In this document: positions 22,108 through 34,506 of the stretch, one piece after another | How positions within the stretch are numbered: position 1 is the stretch's first letter | Layout: every line of letters begins with the position of its first letter | NCBI GenBank assembly: GCA_964020155.1 | Contig: OZ026552.1 | Coordinates: forward strand, 1,121,001-1,185,000 | Length of the DNA stretch: 64,000 nucleotides | From: Chondrilla cf. caribensis | Taxonomy: Eukaryota > Porifera > Demospongiae > Chondrillida > Chondrillidae | Reading direction: 5' to 3' | Translations under genes and position numbers: made by a program | Notes under the pieces: generated by a model | The model's input: only the letters and a program-made list of their open reading frames with translations | Told to the model about the DNA's origin: nothing | Databases searched by the model: none

Positions 22108-22789
22108 ATGTGTGTGTGCGTGGCGTGCATACATGCTAATGAACCTGTGGTAGGAGTTTGGTGTAGATAAAGTAGTTTTGCATATTTAGGGGTGAAAATA
22201 ATAATAGTAACTGTACATATACATGAAATATATAAATATATGATACTATACATACAGCCTCCAATGATTTCCTGGATTTTAAAGGGGAGTTTTCTTTCTA
22301 ACAGAAATGACATCTGTACAGGGAGTTCACATGTACAGTAGATCCCATGAGGACACATACACACTGGATTCATATCACATCATCACACCAAACTCACCTC
22401 TTGGGTCAAATGAGACATCTCATAGATGTTGACATAGCATGGTCTGGACACAGTCAGTACTACTGGTCAGTTGACTGGGACACTTTCCATCAAAACTACT
22501 CCACAACTGTGTTATTGTTGAGTTCACCAATTCAACGTTGTTCACGTTCCACAATTATCTTTGTTTGGTTGCATGATAGGTGAGGAGTCGAGTAAGAAGA
22601 GTAGATTAACGCTTGAATGCGACTACGAATAAATTAGTAGAGCTGCCATGCCATGCACGGTTAGCCAGTAGCTAAGCTGGATGTGAACCGCGTGTTCGGG
22701 GAAAATCCTGCGAAACGTATAAAATTTAACACAAATTTCTGCTAAACTCTTCTCTTCATGCCATTCTCTCCCGATACGGTGTCCCCTGT

Positions 22790-23800
22790 CCACGAAGGAC
22801 GTCTCCCGTGTTCTGTGGTATATAGTCGTCGGTCATTTTGGCCAAAACAGGAAACCCTTTAATTTGGGACAGGAGGCGTAACCAGTGGAAAAGTAACGAT
22901 GCTTGCAATAGCTAATCTGCTCTATAGAGCTCATCGTCAGCTAGTGTCCGGGTTTGATGGACGAGTTTCTTCCGATCTTGTTTAGTGCATTTCATTGAAA
23001 AGATCCCGTCCAATCCTTGTAAACGCACATATCTTCACATTCAGTGCAAGTAGAGTGTACCTCGTGTACACTAGCTATAGCTATCATTGTAGCTGTCTCT
23101 GTTCCCATGGTAACTCGTCTATTGTGTGTTCCTCGTGAGGTCTACTATGCAGTTATAGTGACATTGATTGGTGCATTCAAATCTGTACCTGCTGTGTGAC
23201 AGTGTACACTGTATGTACATGCATGCAGTGTGTACATGTTTATGTACATGTCCTAGCACCTGCTTATTCCATGTCTCTTGTTTTCAAGCTCCTCTTCATT
23301 CTGTCCATGAAGGACGTCTCCTGTGTTCTGTGGTAGTCGTCGGTCATTTTGGCCAAAATAGGAATCCCTTTAATTTGGGACAGGAGGAGTAACCAGTGAA
23401 AAAGTAACAATACATGCAATAGTTAATCTGCGTTATAGAGCTCATCGTCTGTGTTCGGGTTCCATGGACGAATTGCTTACTGGTCTGGTTTAGTGAGTTT
23501 CAGAATTTTATGTTCAAAGATCCCCTCCAATCCTCGCAAACGCCCACATCTTCACATTCATTGCAAGTAGAGTGTAGCTAGCTAGCTACCTCATGTACAA
23601 TAGATTGTGGCTGTCTCCGTTCCCATGGTAACTCATCTATTGTATGTTCCACGTGAGGTCTACTATGCAGTTCTAGTGACATTGATTGGTGCATTCAAAT
23701 CTGTACCTGCTGTGTGACAGTGTGCACTGTAGCTATGTACATGCATGCAGTGTGTACATGTTCAGGTCCTCTTCATTCTATTGTCAGATCAGTACAGATA
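22790..23800. repeat. Local tandem duplication of about 0.5 kb
   Basis: The stretch from the MTDDYHRT block through CTGTGTGACAGTGT...CATGCAGTGTGTACATG (about 22790-23270) is repeated at about 23300-23770, with TTGGCCAAAA...CCCTTTAATTTGGGACAGGAGG in both. Other units have it once. The MTDDYHRT frame is broken in the first copy (extra TATA near 22820) and partial in the second. Confidence 0.75.
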
Positions 23801-24102
23801 TCCGGACCATACCTAATTGTCCATTATCTGATCTGTTATTTCCCCACCAATGTTTGCTGATCTTGTAGTTTCTTGTAGTTTGGGGTTCCTATGAACACAG
23901 CACCCCCTACCTACAGGGTTGCTGTGTATGTACTGTAGTGTACGTACTGTACTGTATGGTATGTATACATATGTACATTGCATGCACGTATGCATATCAT
24001 GGTCTATTCTGTGTGCATACCGTTTAGTGCATGTGCATTGTATGTATGTGTGTACTGTGGTCAACTGTGCACACACTGTACAATGCTTTTATGTATCCCC
24101 AG

Positions 24103-24188
24103 TGCCTATCTGCCCCTCAGAATGGACCTGCCTCAGTACACACTAGCTCCTCTAAGGGTGAGGAATCTCAACATCAACTCATTGTAAG
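24103..24188 (+). other. Candidate upstream exon of CEP57 copy B
   Basis: Bounded by an acceptor (TATCCCCAG) and a donor (TTGTAAG|GTGAGA). One frame reads CLSAPQNGPASVHTSSSKGE. The homologous exon at 33738-33823 keeps the acceptor; those at 45437, 53843 and 63393 read CCCAATGCC and have lost it. Joining directly to 24881 would not keep a frame, so it may be non-coding or need another exon. Confidence 0.4.
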
Positions 24189-24334
24189 GTGAGAGGAAGG
24201 GTCAGCCAGTGGCTGTAAGCAGTGTACATACACAATGTTGACACATGCAGTGTTGTCTCTTTTCTGGATGTGAACCATTTGTTGTATAAAGTACATCAGA
24301 ATTGTGTTTACAAGGTGTATATGGAGACTGGGTA

Positions 24335-24625
24335 GCCCATGGTGACCAGTGACAAAACATAAATTAACCTGTCCAGTCACCAAGATATCTATAGTACCTC
24401 CATATTGGAATCTGCATGCAAAAGTAAATGCATTATCTTATGAACAATGGGGATCATTTGTGACTGGCAACAAATATATCTTTTTGGTCACCACGATGTC
24501 CATATCACCTTCAGGAGGGTGTACATCCATCAATTTTGTGCTATGGTGCAATACATTGACACCAGATTGGCTGTGGTGAAATGGAATTTGACATTTTGGC
24601 TGGTGGTCACAAGGCCTATTCACAC
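24335..24625. repeat. Degenerate tandem repeat of about 115 bases in the CEP57 intron
   Basis: Diverged units share TGGTGACCAGYRACAAAA, then GTCACCA-GA--T, then a pyrimidine-rich CACCTYCAGGAGGGTGTACA. Similar arrays occupy the same intron at 33960-34290, 45655-45960, 54060-54370 and 63615-63930. Confidence 0.6.
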
Positions 24626-24880
24626 CATCTCACTGTTGTCCATACTGATCCTATGTACATGCATATGTGCTTACATATGTACGTATGACATTGTATATTT
24701 GCAATAGCTTCCAATGCATATGTGAATGTAAAGTACATATAAATGTATGCATGTATATACTCTGTATTTGTTTATGTTGTTATACACACACATATAATAT
24801 ATATACCATATGTATGTATGTGCATTATTAATCCATGTACATATGTACGTCTGTTATTCCTCCTCATGTGGTGTATGCAG

Positions 24881-26292
24881 ATGATGAGTGATGCTGATGA
24901 ACTGTTCATGAGGTCCAGTGATAACCAGAGACCCAGGTCTAAACCAGTCCATAAGAGGAACAAGGTGCATAGTTTTATACGTATACATACTTTCTACATT
25001 TTTTTACATTTTCCTTGAACCGGTTATGGTGGACTATCGAGGTGACATGCACTCCACATGCATGCAGTATGTTCATGTACTCAACTAATACGTATGTACA
25101 TACGTATGTGCTAACATTAATGTACAGTACAATTACATATATTATGTACTCACATCTGTTGCAGTCCTGTGGTGTTCCTAGTGCATCTGGCAAGGCTAAA
25201 CCTGGAGTGCACTATAGGCTGAATGCAAGGGACATCCCCTTCATCTTGGGAACTGTGAATTATTTATCTCCATCTCTATCGCCCTCGGCCAATCTATTCC
25301 TAACACTTAGTACATCCGCACAGTGCATACCGAAAGCGGGGTATAACTACTTCATGTACATAAGCATCAATGTACACGCTTCTCATATTAGTTGTGCTGA
25401 TGTTCTTGTGCTTGTACACAGTATTTGTACATACATACATACACTAAACACAGTCATGCCTACATGTACATACGTATGTTAGTAGGCATCTTGTTACACA
25501 TGTACATATGTATGGAGTGTATACCTCTCAAAATTGTATTCCTGTGTGTTTACTTGTCTATTTTCTCCACTTGTCCCCAGTCCACCACCAACTCCCACTC
25601 GGTGGTAGCCAACATGCAGAAGGCTGTCTCCTTGATGAAGGTCCACAGTCATGCATTGTGTGGGGCTATAGCCTCCTCTGCTCTCCAGAGAGAAGCTGCT
25701 CAGAAATCAAAAGACACTAGAACATTTAATCCTTCTGGTTCGCTGGAAGAACTCCAGCGTATGCTGGGTGACCTTGAGAGGGAATTTGCTGAGTTAGCAT
25801 GGTGAGTATGAGTGGATTAATGGTGATGTAGTGGTGTATGGTGTTATCAGGGGGTGAGAACATACGTACCAACACACTTATGTGTACGTACAGTTTGATG
25901 GTGATGGGAAGTTCCCTTTCTTTTTGTGCAGTGAACATCAGAGAATAGTGAGTGAGTTGTACCGTCATCGGCAGTCACCGAGGACAGTGAACAGTGAGGA
26001 ACTGGAGGCTGTAGCAGACAAGATGAGGGGCAAAGAGGACCACATAAGAATTGTGAAGAACCAGATGAACGCTTTGAAGAAGGCAAAGAAGAAAGCAGCA
26101 AAAGGAACAAGACCTGTGAATCTAAGTACTTCTGTCAACAAGAAGGAGATGTTGAAGAACATGGCTTATTACGAACATGTCGATCTTCATTCCCTTGAGA
26201 AGACTCCTCCTCACAAGAGAAACTTGAATTTATTGAGGAACGCTAAAGACCTCCAGTGTACCTTGCAAAAGGATGACTTGTGGTGGGACTAA
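24881..26292 (+). CDS. CEP57: CEP57-like microtubule-binding region, copy B (complete set of four exons)
   Basis: Exons 24881-24964, 25165-25254, 25581-25801 and 25932-26292 join in phase (0, 0, 2) into 251 codons from ATGATG: MMSDADELFMRSSDN..., then SCGVPSASGKAKPGVHYRLN, STTNSHSVVANMQKAVSLMK, and CEHQRIVSELYRHRQ to DLWWD-stop. Splice sites are canonical (TATGCAG, TGTTGCAG, CCCCAG, TTGTGCAG; AACAAG|GTGC, ACT|GTGA, CATG|GTGAGT). The order HYRLN.RDIPFILGT, SHSVVANMQ..., coiled coil, NLNLLRN.KDLQ is that of the CEP57 C-terminal microtubule-binding domain. No N-terminal centrosome-localising half is seen, so the product would be a short form, about half the length of vertebrate CEP57. It converges on TRIM-NHL copy 3, 773 bases away. 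Confidence 0.8.
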
Positions 26293-26549
26293 CAATTATA
26301 GGGTATAGGACAGGAGTATTTTGTGGGATGAATTGCATGACTGTGATATTTGTGTACATACGTACGTACGTATATGCGTACAGTATTTGTATATGTGTGT
26401 ATATATTAATGTACTTGTATATGTACAGTCTGTATGTATATACAGGATTACTGTATGTGGATGTATGGTACCGTATAAGGTGTACGTACTATGTATGGTA
26501 CTTTGAAATATCTTGTACGTGTATGTATATAAGTATTGGCATATATCTG

Positions 26550-26712
<163 letters not shown>

Positions 26713-26779
26713 TATACAATAAACAATGTACGTATGTACTATCATGTTATTTTTGTAATAATCTACAGCACTGCAATGC

Positions 26780-27060
26780 ATATGTACTTGTCACGGAGTT
26801 GAAATAATTATTATAAATATAAAGATAGATCATATATCATAATAATTATTGGGTATAATAATTATTATTATCAGTGTTGAAACTAATAGAGGTATTAGTA
26901 TCATAATAAATATTATAATTATATTATTGTAATAATTTGCATTATAATGTATATTGAGCACATTCGCATATTTATGTGTTTAAATATCAAAATTATGCAT
27001 CAATTGTATATTGTATAATATTAATGATAATATATGAAAATCAACAAAATACAAAAACAT
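26780..27060. other. AT-rich convergent intergenic spacer
   Basis: Between the 3' ends of CEP57 copy B and TRIM-NHL copy 3. Only AT-rich ATAATAATTATT-type sequence; no feature seen. Confidence 0.5.
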
Positions 27061-27064
27061 GCAC

Positions 27065-29395
27065 TCAAAATATAGCTACTTGTTTGTCATTGTACAGTGT
27101 AACAAGAAGATCTCCATTGTGGTCAATTCCTAGACCACGAGGTCTAGAGCCAACTTTAAAACTGTGAATGACCTGTCCTGTTGTATTGAAGATGACAACA
27201 CGATTGTTATTGGTGTCAATAACTAACACATGATCATCAGCAGTGATGAGGATATCAAATGGATAGTTGAGTTGCCCTTTACCAAACTCTCTTTGGAATA
27301 CACCGTCTGGACTAAATACTTGGACACGATGGTTGTCGTCAGTGACGTACATGTCCCCATTAGGTGAGATGGCTACTGCACTAGGCCAAGTGAACTGTCC
27401 AGGACCACTACCTAGTGATCCAATGGTACGTATGAGCTGACCCTCCAGGGTGAAGATGGATATCCTGTGGTTCCCAGTGTCTGCAACATAAACTTGTTTG
27501 TTGTTCACTGTCACTCCCCAGGGATTGGAAAGGTGACCAACACCAAACTGTTTAACAAAGGTTCCATCCGTTCTGAACATTTCAATACGATGGTTACCAC
27601 GATTGCAAACATACACCAGTTCATCAGCATCTACAGCTATACCACGAGGATAACTTAACTGTCCATTTCCGCTACCTTGCTGACCAAATGATCTGATGTG
27701 CTTCCTCTGCTCATCAAACACATGAATCTGATGGGTGCTGTTGTCAGCAATGAATGTGTGGCCATTTGGAGCTACTGCAATACCCCAAGGACCACCTGGC
27801 TGTTGAGGGAAGTTGAGATGTCCCTTCTTTGCTCCGAGTTCTGCTACATTCTTATTGAGCTGTACTGGTTTTTGCTTTGGTAGGAAGTTCACTCCAAACG
27901 GACTACCTCTAACATCACTCCCGTTCACTAGAATGGACAAATCACATTCTCCTGGGTATGAGATAGGGAAGGATAAAGTGTACTGTCCGTTCTCATCATC
28001 CACTACCCTCGCTTTGATGGCCGGACCTGGGATGGGGGAGTTGGGACGAAGGAATGCCTCGATGTCATCACCTCCTCTTGTACATCGGATGTTCTTGTTG
28101 TCGAATGCGTTCAGGGTAAGTGTTATCTGTTCAAATCTGTTTAATCGTACAGTCTCTGGTTTGGGTTCCACTGTACAGTTGACAGGACAGGCTCCGTTGC
28201 CTACAACACCGAATTCTCTGATTGACTTCAAAAGAACATCTTGGTTGGTGGGGTCAAAGGTCACCACCTGAGATATTGTGTGCTCGAACTCTTCCTGACA
28301 CCATTTTGAGGTGAGAACGGATTGTTGTGTTTGGACCAGATCCTTACTAGCTATCACATCATGACTGCTACCACTGGTGAGGAGAAACTGAAGGGAGGAT
28401 TGTGTGCTCGCTGACATCTCCTTTTCTCTCTTAGCGGCTGTGACCTTAGAACTGATGGTACGCTTCTTCTCTTCTGCTGTGGCTATAACCTGTCTACAAA
28501 GTTCCTCCTTCCTCTCATCCACAACCTGATGGATGTTCTGGAAGGCCATGTTGATATCGTGGAGTGCGGCCTCTTTCATCTCGTCCACAGTTCTGATCTG
28601 AGTCTGGAACTCCTTCTCAATCTTCTGGTACTTCCTCTCATAGCAGACGGCAGTCTGATGAACGATCTTCACAGACTGAGTGTGACGATGGGACACGCTA
28701 GCATCAAGAAACACTGGAACGTGTGAGAATTTGTTGTCTACGGTACATGCTTGACACATGAGTACATTACACTGTTCACAGCAATACTCGAGAATCTTCC
28801 CATTGTGTTGGGGACAGGTACTGGGTGCAGTGCTCTTTGGAGAGAGACTCTGGATATCTTGAGGGGTTAGGGATCGCATCTCCTCCAAATTCTTCACAAT
28901 GTGGTCTTCAAATGTATCGACCACGTCATGCCCACCATAGCAACGTTCACACATAAATTTGGCACAGTCTATACAGAACACAGTTGAAGGTGAATCACCA
29001 CTCTTACATCGCTTGTTGCCACAAGGAATGGGGATGTTCTTGGCCACTTTCTGTACAATCTTCAATCCCTCGATATACTGAGCTAGGGGACCGTTTGGTA
29101 CTGGAATACAACGTAGGCTGTCCACTCTACACTCACTCTCCAACATCTTCCTGTTGTTACAGTGAGTGGATGTGTCTCCACATTGGGTGCACTTCAGTCG
29201 TCCATCTTTCACTTCCAAATTGAGAAGACAATCCTTGCACACGGAATGTAGACAGCACAACAGATAAGGATTGTTCAGTTCTCTTTTACAGTGACAACAT
29301 GTCACATCAGGTTCAATGACGACTAGTTCTTTCTCTACCTGGCGTGACAACTTGTCCCGTGAGGACTGATTACTTGGAACTGGACCGTCAGCCAT
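27065..29395 (-). CDS. TRIM-NHL protein, copy 3
   Basis: Single coding exon, 776 aa from ATG at 29395 (MADGPVPSNQSSRDK). The first RING pair is CCHC (VTCCHCKRELN) where others have CGHC; both zinc ligands stay. B-box 1 is the second type (CGNKRCKSGDSPSTVFCIDC AKFMCERCYGGHD), shared with copies 4-6 and unlike copies 1-2. B-box 2, coiled coil, filamin domain (with RLNRFEQITLTLNAFDNKN) and six NHL blades follow. Blade tips are copy-specific: LSYPRG, RGNHR, FTWPSA, DDNHR, NYPFD, TNNNR, SRPRG. The frame above the ATG starts with TTG and includes the acceptor, so it was not used. By family an E3 ubiquitin ligase with a propeller that binds RNA or protein. Confidence 0.93.
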   Translation of the reverse strand: MADGPVPSNQSSRDKLSRQVEKELVVIEPDVTCCHCKRELNNPYLLCCLHSVCKDCLLNLEVKDGRLKCTQCGDTSTHCNNRKMLESECRVDSLRCIPVPNGPLAQYIEGLKIVQKVAKNIPIPCGNKRCKSGDSPSTVFCIDCAKFMCERCYGGHDVVDTFEDHIVKNLEEMRSLTPQDIQSLSPKSTAPSTCPQHNGKILEYCCEQCNVLMCQACTVDNKFSHVPVFLDASVSHRHTQSVKIVHQTAVCYERKYQKIEKEFQTQIRTVDEMKEAALHDINMAFQNIHQVVDERKEELCRQVIATAEEKKRTISSKVTAAKREKEMSASTQSSLQFLLTSGSSHDVIASKDLVQTQQSVLTSKWCQEEFEHTISQVVTFDPTNQDVLLKSIREFGVVGNGACPVNCTVEPKPETVRLNRFEQITLTLNAFDNKNIRCTRGGDDIEAFLRPNSPIPGPAIKARVVDDENGQYTLSFPISYPGECDLSILVNGSDVRGSPFGVNFLPKQKPVQLNKNVAELGAKKGHLNFPQQPGGPWGIAVAPNGHTFIADNSTHQIHVFDEQRKHIRSFGQQGSGNGQLSYPRGIAVDADELVYVCNRGNHRIEMFRTDGTFVKQFGVGHLSNPWGVTVNNKQVYVADTGNHRISIFTLEGQLIRTIGSLGSGPGQFTWPSAVAISPNGDMYVTDDNHRVQVFSPDGVFQREFGKGQLNYPFDILITADDHVLVIDTNNNRVVIFNTTGQVIHSFKVGSRPRGLGIDHNGDLLVTLYNDKQVAIF

Positions 29396-29410
29396 TTTTC
29401 TTTCTTTACA

Positions 29411-30077
29411 CTGAAATGTAGAGGAAGACAAATTTTAGATTGGATGTTTCAATTGAGACCAATGATATCAACACAATACCTAGTGCATGCGTCGCCAAGT
29501 GAAGGGACCTGATTGTGCTAGGGCATACACATTGCCAAGGCAAACTTTAAACTTTAACAGAAATACAACATGTTGCATATGAACCCCTGATTGAAGGTTC
29601 AGACTTGCCAACTTGCAACAACACAAACTGCTCATTTCAATATGAAGTGATCGTGGACACCAAAGAGTCCAGTCAACCCCACATTTATCATAAAATACCT
29701 ACTCTCAGTATTATAGTGTACAGCTATACAATCCTCACATTATACATAGGAGTGACATTAACAGGATATTGTATCAAGTGTGTTGACAAGGATACTCGTG
29801 AAGTAGACAAGTTGTACCACAGGTTATGTAGACTAAGTACTATTTAACCTATAGTAACCAAAAATTGTGATTTCCAAGCAATAACGTGTTAAAACAGACA
29901 CTGTCGGGCTAATTGGTAAGGGAGCACATTTCATTAATAATAGTGAACGTAAACACAATCTCAGTCCTATATAATATAGCTACTAAGACCATCGTACGAT
30001 CTCGATTGGACTGAAACGATCTTTCCAAACACGCAACGAACTATAAGCGTACACACACGGTTCGATGATAAACTTAC
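29411..30077 (-). other. 5'-UTR intron of TRIM-NHL copy 3 (class alpha)
   Basis: Donor TGCAAG|GTAAGT (start 30077), acceptor TACATTTCAG|TGTAAAG (end 29411). Class alpha like copy 1. Confidence 0.7.
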
Positions 30078-30210
30078 CTTGCAAACGATTGAGAAAATTT
30101 CTCGCGAAATGCGTTACAATGTGAATATGAAATATTAGGGAACAAACGAAAATTCCTCCCAACGAACTCGTGATTATGTGACACAACTCTCTGTCCCGCC
30201 CCCTTATTAT
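30078..30210 (-). promoter_or_regulatory. Promoter region of TRIM-NHL copy 3, E-box lost
   Basis: Aligned with the other promoters, but the CACGTG is replaced: AACTCGTGATTATGTGACAC (30161-30180) where the others have a longer CTCGTG...GATCACGTGACAC. The GC box (CTGTCCCGCCCCCTTA) is kept at about 30190-30206. This copy may respond differently to E-box factors. Confidence 0.45.
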
Positions 30211-31042
30211 ACCAACCACTAAATCCCAACTATGAATGTAATTTACATAACGTAATGTAGAGAATCATTAGCGAAGTTCTTCTTTGATATTTCTACTTCA
30301 GGTACATCTGAAGAAAGAAGAGAACGCAGTTTAAAATAATAACCTGAATGAGGCATATATTATGCATATACAAGTGCACACACACCAACACAACCATTTG
30401 TACACGCACACACACACCTTCGGGAAGCACTGTTGTCATATGTATATCCTTCAGTCTTTCACGATCCTCCATCATGTGTAGACAAAGTTAAGTCTAGCAA
30501 ACATGGTAAGAACGATCAAAGGCATTCTTCAAACAACCTGCGACTTATGCAATAACATGACACAACTGTGTGTCCTGCCCTCCACTAAACTACTCTTTAC
30601 AAATAGTGATAATTCCCAAAACTATGAATCCAATTTAAACAATGTACTATGTAGAGAATCAGCAGTAAAGTTCTACTTTGATACTTCTACTTCAACTCCA
30701 TCTAGAGGAAGAAATGAAGGCAGTTTACAACGGCAATTTGAGTAAAGCATTATGTATACATTCCCCACACAAACAAACCCCATGCACCCACAAACATAGA
30801 AATAACAACATATACACACAAACTCACAAATACTCATATGCACACACGTACACACTCACTAATGACCACTAAATACAATTAAATTTACTATCAATCATTA
30901 ACATAATTAACATAATGGAATATACATGGAGAATCAGCAGACTGAGTGAAGTTCTTCCATATCTACTTCAGCTTCAATTGGAAGAAGAGGAGAATGCAGT
31001 GTAAAAGAATAATTTGAGTAAAACATGATATGCGCACCAATT

Positions 31043-31045
<3 letters not shown>

Positions 31046-31107
<62 letters not shown>
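31046..31107. repeat. CA microsatellite
   Basis: Class alpha spacer; followed by a single copy of the GTTAACAGTGATAAAC motif that is amplified at 7862-8440. Confidence 0.95.
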
Positions 31108-31110
<3 letters not shown>

Positions 31111-31273
31111 AACAGTGATAAACTCCCCCTCATCCCACACTCCATGATCAACAGTGAAGTTTTAATGCATCACATGTATTGGTGTAACTCTTACATACAG
31201 TATATATGCATATATATATTTAATATCATTATTCAACACTACATATGTATGTATTAATTACTACATGTGCCCA

Positions 31274-31515
31274 TCTTACTATAATTTACGGGGTCTCTGT
31301 TTGTTTGTTTGTTCGCGAACTCCTCCTTCAGTTCGCATGCAATCGATGTCAAACTCCCCAATCCTTCTCAGCGGCACCCGTGGAGTTTCTTAAGGGGGTT
31401 AGCATATTGTTTTAGGCCTAGAATGTGAAAGAAACCGTACTATCCCTGTACTTGAAAGGCGCCATTTTGATGACATATTTACCGACAAATACGCCCGTAG
31501 GGCGGGTAATTCATA
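31274..31515. mobile_element. Dispersed 230-250-base element, copy 2
   Basis: Interrupts the class alpha spacer: the paralogue at 8589-8605 reads GTGCCCATTATCGATAAAG straight through, while here GTGCCCAT is followed by about 240 extra bases before CATTATTGATAAAG. It is the reverse complement of 20846-21092. The right part has GCCCGTAGGGCGGG. Confidence 0.75.
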
Positions 31516-32460
31516 TACTCATTATTGATAAAGTACAGCTATTGTTTAGCTGATCGTACATCTGTATTTGAATGGACATGAATATAAACACAATCAATGG
31601 ATATTCTTCCACAAACAAGCACTTAAAAACATAATAGGCAATAGTTGATTAATTGAGACTAGTCATATGAATAATATTATTACAATGAGTATGTATGTAC
31701 ATAAATAACAATACTATTAGTATGAGACAAAGTACATACAGTACAATATAATCACAGCATAGTACAAACAGTAGGAGTCTAAGGACAGTAAATATTTACT
31801 TGAACAAACATGTAAACATGCATGTACACACTATCGAATGCTTCCTGATGTAGTTAGTGGCCAGTAGTGAGTGAATGCTGCCTCGGGTACAAGCTCCCAG
31901 ATCAACTACTCTAGTGTGTGCACATGGCACACTGCAGCACACGTACATCACCAACCACACCTCTACACCAGCTGCTAGCTACAGACCTCACTCCTCACTC
32001 ACTAGGATTGATCTACATTTTTCAGATTCACAGATTTTGTTATAGTTTTCCATTAATTTTCTCACCTCCTCCCACTATCCTCCAACATTCCCATCAAATA
32101 TGTACACATGTGGATCCTATAAGCCAAAGGACAATCACACACAATGGATTCATATTCTGGAGGGCTAGTAATAGCATCTTGGCTAAAGTCATCCCCAGTT
32201 GAATAAAATTTCATATCTAAAACTCTCAGCTCACATTATCACACCAAACTCACCTCTTGGGTCAAATGAGACATCTCATAGATGTTGACATAGCATGGTC
32301 TGGACACAGTCAGTACTACTGGTCAGTTGACTGGGACACTATCAAAACTACTTCACAACTGAGTTATTTTGGAGTTCAACAATTCAACATTGTTCACCTT
32401 CCACAAATCTTGTTGTCTGCTCGCATCATAGGTGACGAGTGGAGTATAGATCCATGCTTG
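31516..32460. other. Class alpha spacer, second copy
   Basis: Matches 8600-9420. No gene recognised; short frames here are not conserved in the other copy. Confidence 0.55.
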
Positions 32461-32559
32461 TAAGTGACTACGAATAAGATCAGTAGCAATAATAAGTTAG
32501 TATGCTTGCGGATGTGTACCGTTCTGAACCGTCTTCCGGGAAATTCCTATACTAAAAGC

Positions 32560-32668
32560 ACGCACACAGTCTACCACAAATTTCTGCTATATTCTTCTCT
32601 TCATGCCATTCTCTCCCTATACGGTGTCCCCTGACCACGAAGGACGTCTCCCGTGTTCTGTGGTAGTC
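32560..32668 (-). CDS. Short conserved frame MTDDYHRTRE, intact in this unit
   Basis: Minus-strand ATG at 32668 opens MTDDYHRTRETSFVVRGHRI then GREWHEEKNIAEICGRLCAC-stop. The same frame is open at 62336-62446 and broken by small insertions or deletions in the other units. It could be a first exon of an unrecognised gene divergent from CEP57; in the 53-kb copy a donor-like GATCAG|GTAAAAAG follows it. No family recognised. Confidence 0.3.
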
Positions 32669-33959
32669 GTCGGTCATTTTGGACAAAATAGGAAACCCTT
32701 TAATTTGGGACAGGAGGCGTAACCAGTGAAAAAGTAACAAAACACTAGCCAATCTTCTCTCAATCTTCGCGATCGCAATCGATCTAAGCTATAATCTGCT
32801 TTGTAGAGCTGCTCGTCGTCAGTGTTTGTGTTCAATGGACGAGTTGTTTGCAGGTTTTGTTTAGTGAGTTTTGAAATTTCGTTTATATTGTACAGATCCC
32901 TCCAATCCTGACAAACGCACGTAGCTAGCTATCTTTACATTCACTGCAAGTAGAGTGTACCTCATGTACGAACATTTGTGGCTGTCTCCGTTCCCATGGT
33001 AACTCATCTATTGTGTGTTATACGCGAGGTCTACTATGCAGCTATAGTGACATTGATTGGTGCATTCAAATCTGTAGCTACCTGCTGTGTGACAGTGTGC
33101 ACTGTATGTACTTGCATGCAGTGTGTACATGTTTATGTACATGTCCTAGAACCTGCTTATTCTTTTTCTTATTATGTTTGCTAAATTCATGTCTCTTTAT
33201 TTCAAGGTTTTCTTCATTCTATTGTCAGATCAATATAGATATCCAGATCATACCTAATTGCCCATAATCTGATCTGTTATTTCCCCACCAATGTTTGCTG
33301 ATCTTGCAGTTTCCAGCACACAACACACTGTACTGTGTGAATTACTATAGCGTACATTGTATGTGTGTACTGAGCAGTCCTGTAGGCAGGATTCAGAGAA
33401 GGTGGTCCACATTTGATGGGTTGCTGTTAACAGAGTGTAAACCTTCATAAAACCCCACCTCCACCCCTACATGAGGTCACGATGTGTGCTTTGAATTCCA
33501 GAACCTGAGAGTCTTTAGGGGGTTCCTATGAACATAGCACCCCCTACCTACAAGGCTGCTATGTATGCACTGTAGTGTGTGTACTGTCCTGTATGGTACA
33601 TATATGTATGTACATTGCATGTATGCATAGTGTGGTCTATTCTGTGTGCATACAGTATAATACATATTCATTGTATGTATGTGTGTTCTGTGGTCAACTG
33701 TGTGTACACGCTGTACAATATTTGTATGTATCCCCAGTCCCTATCTGCCCCTCAGAATGGACCTGCCTCAGTACACACTAGCTCCTCTAAGGGTGAGGAA
33801 TCTCAACATCAACTCATTGTAAGGTGAGAGGTAGGGTCAGCCAGTGGCTGTAAGCAGTGTGCATACACAATGTGGACACATGCACTGTTGTCACCTTTCT
33901 GGATGTGAACCATATGCTCACATGTTGGTATACCTACATATGTATCATATGGACCCTGG

Positions 33960-34290
33960 GGAGCTTTTGTGACTGCCCACAAAACACATCCTGTTGGTCA
34001 CCACTAGTTCTGTACTACCTCCAGGAGGGTGTACATGTATTGGTATTTGTGCTATGATGCATTGCATGGACATCAGAGTGACTGTGGTGACCAGCAATAA
34101 AATTTTAAATTTTACCATGTCACCACGAGGCCTATAGCACCAGGAGGTGTGTATGTATCCAAATGTGTGGTTAATTTGGTTATGGACACTGATTAGATCA
34201 TGATGACAAGCAACAAAACATAAAATTACCTGTCCAGTCACCAAGAGGTCTACGTATAGCACCTCTATTGGACTGTACATACATACAATG
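33960..34290. repeat. Degenerate 115-base tandem repeat, second site
   Basis: Three units starting near 33967, 34079 and 34196, each with a GTCACCA(C/A)-AG core and CTCCAGGAGGGTGTACATG or a diverged form. Confidence 0.6.
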
Positions 34291-34506
34291 GTGCATGTAT
34301 TTATATGTGAATGCATACTTCACATACTGAAATTGGTGCTCTAGTCACTGTTGACTGTTTTGATCTCTAGGGACTGAGACAATGCACATCCTCTATCATG
34401 TGAGCACACACATACATATTGTATGTACCTACTTATCTAAGAATAATATTATTATATGCACAGTGTGAGTATGTTTTTTATGTATGTACCTAATATGTAC
34501 AACCTA

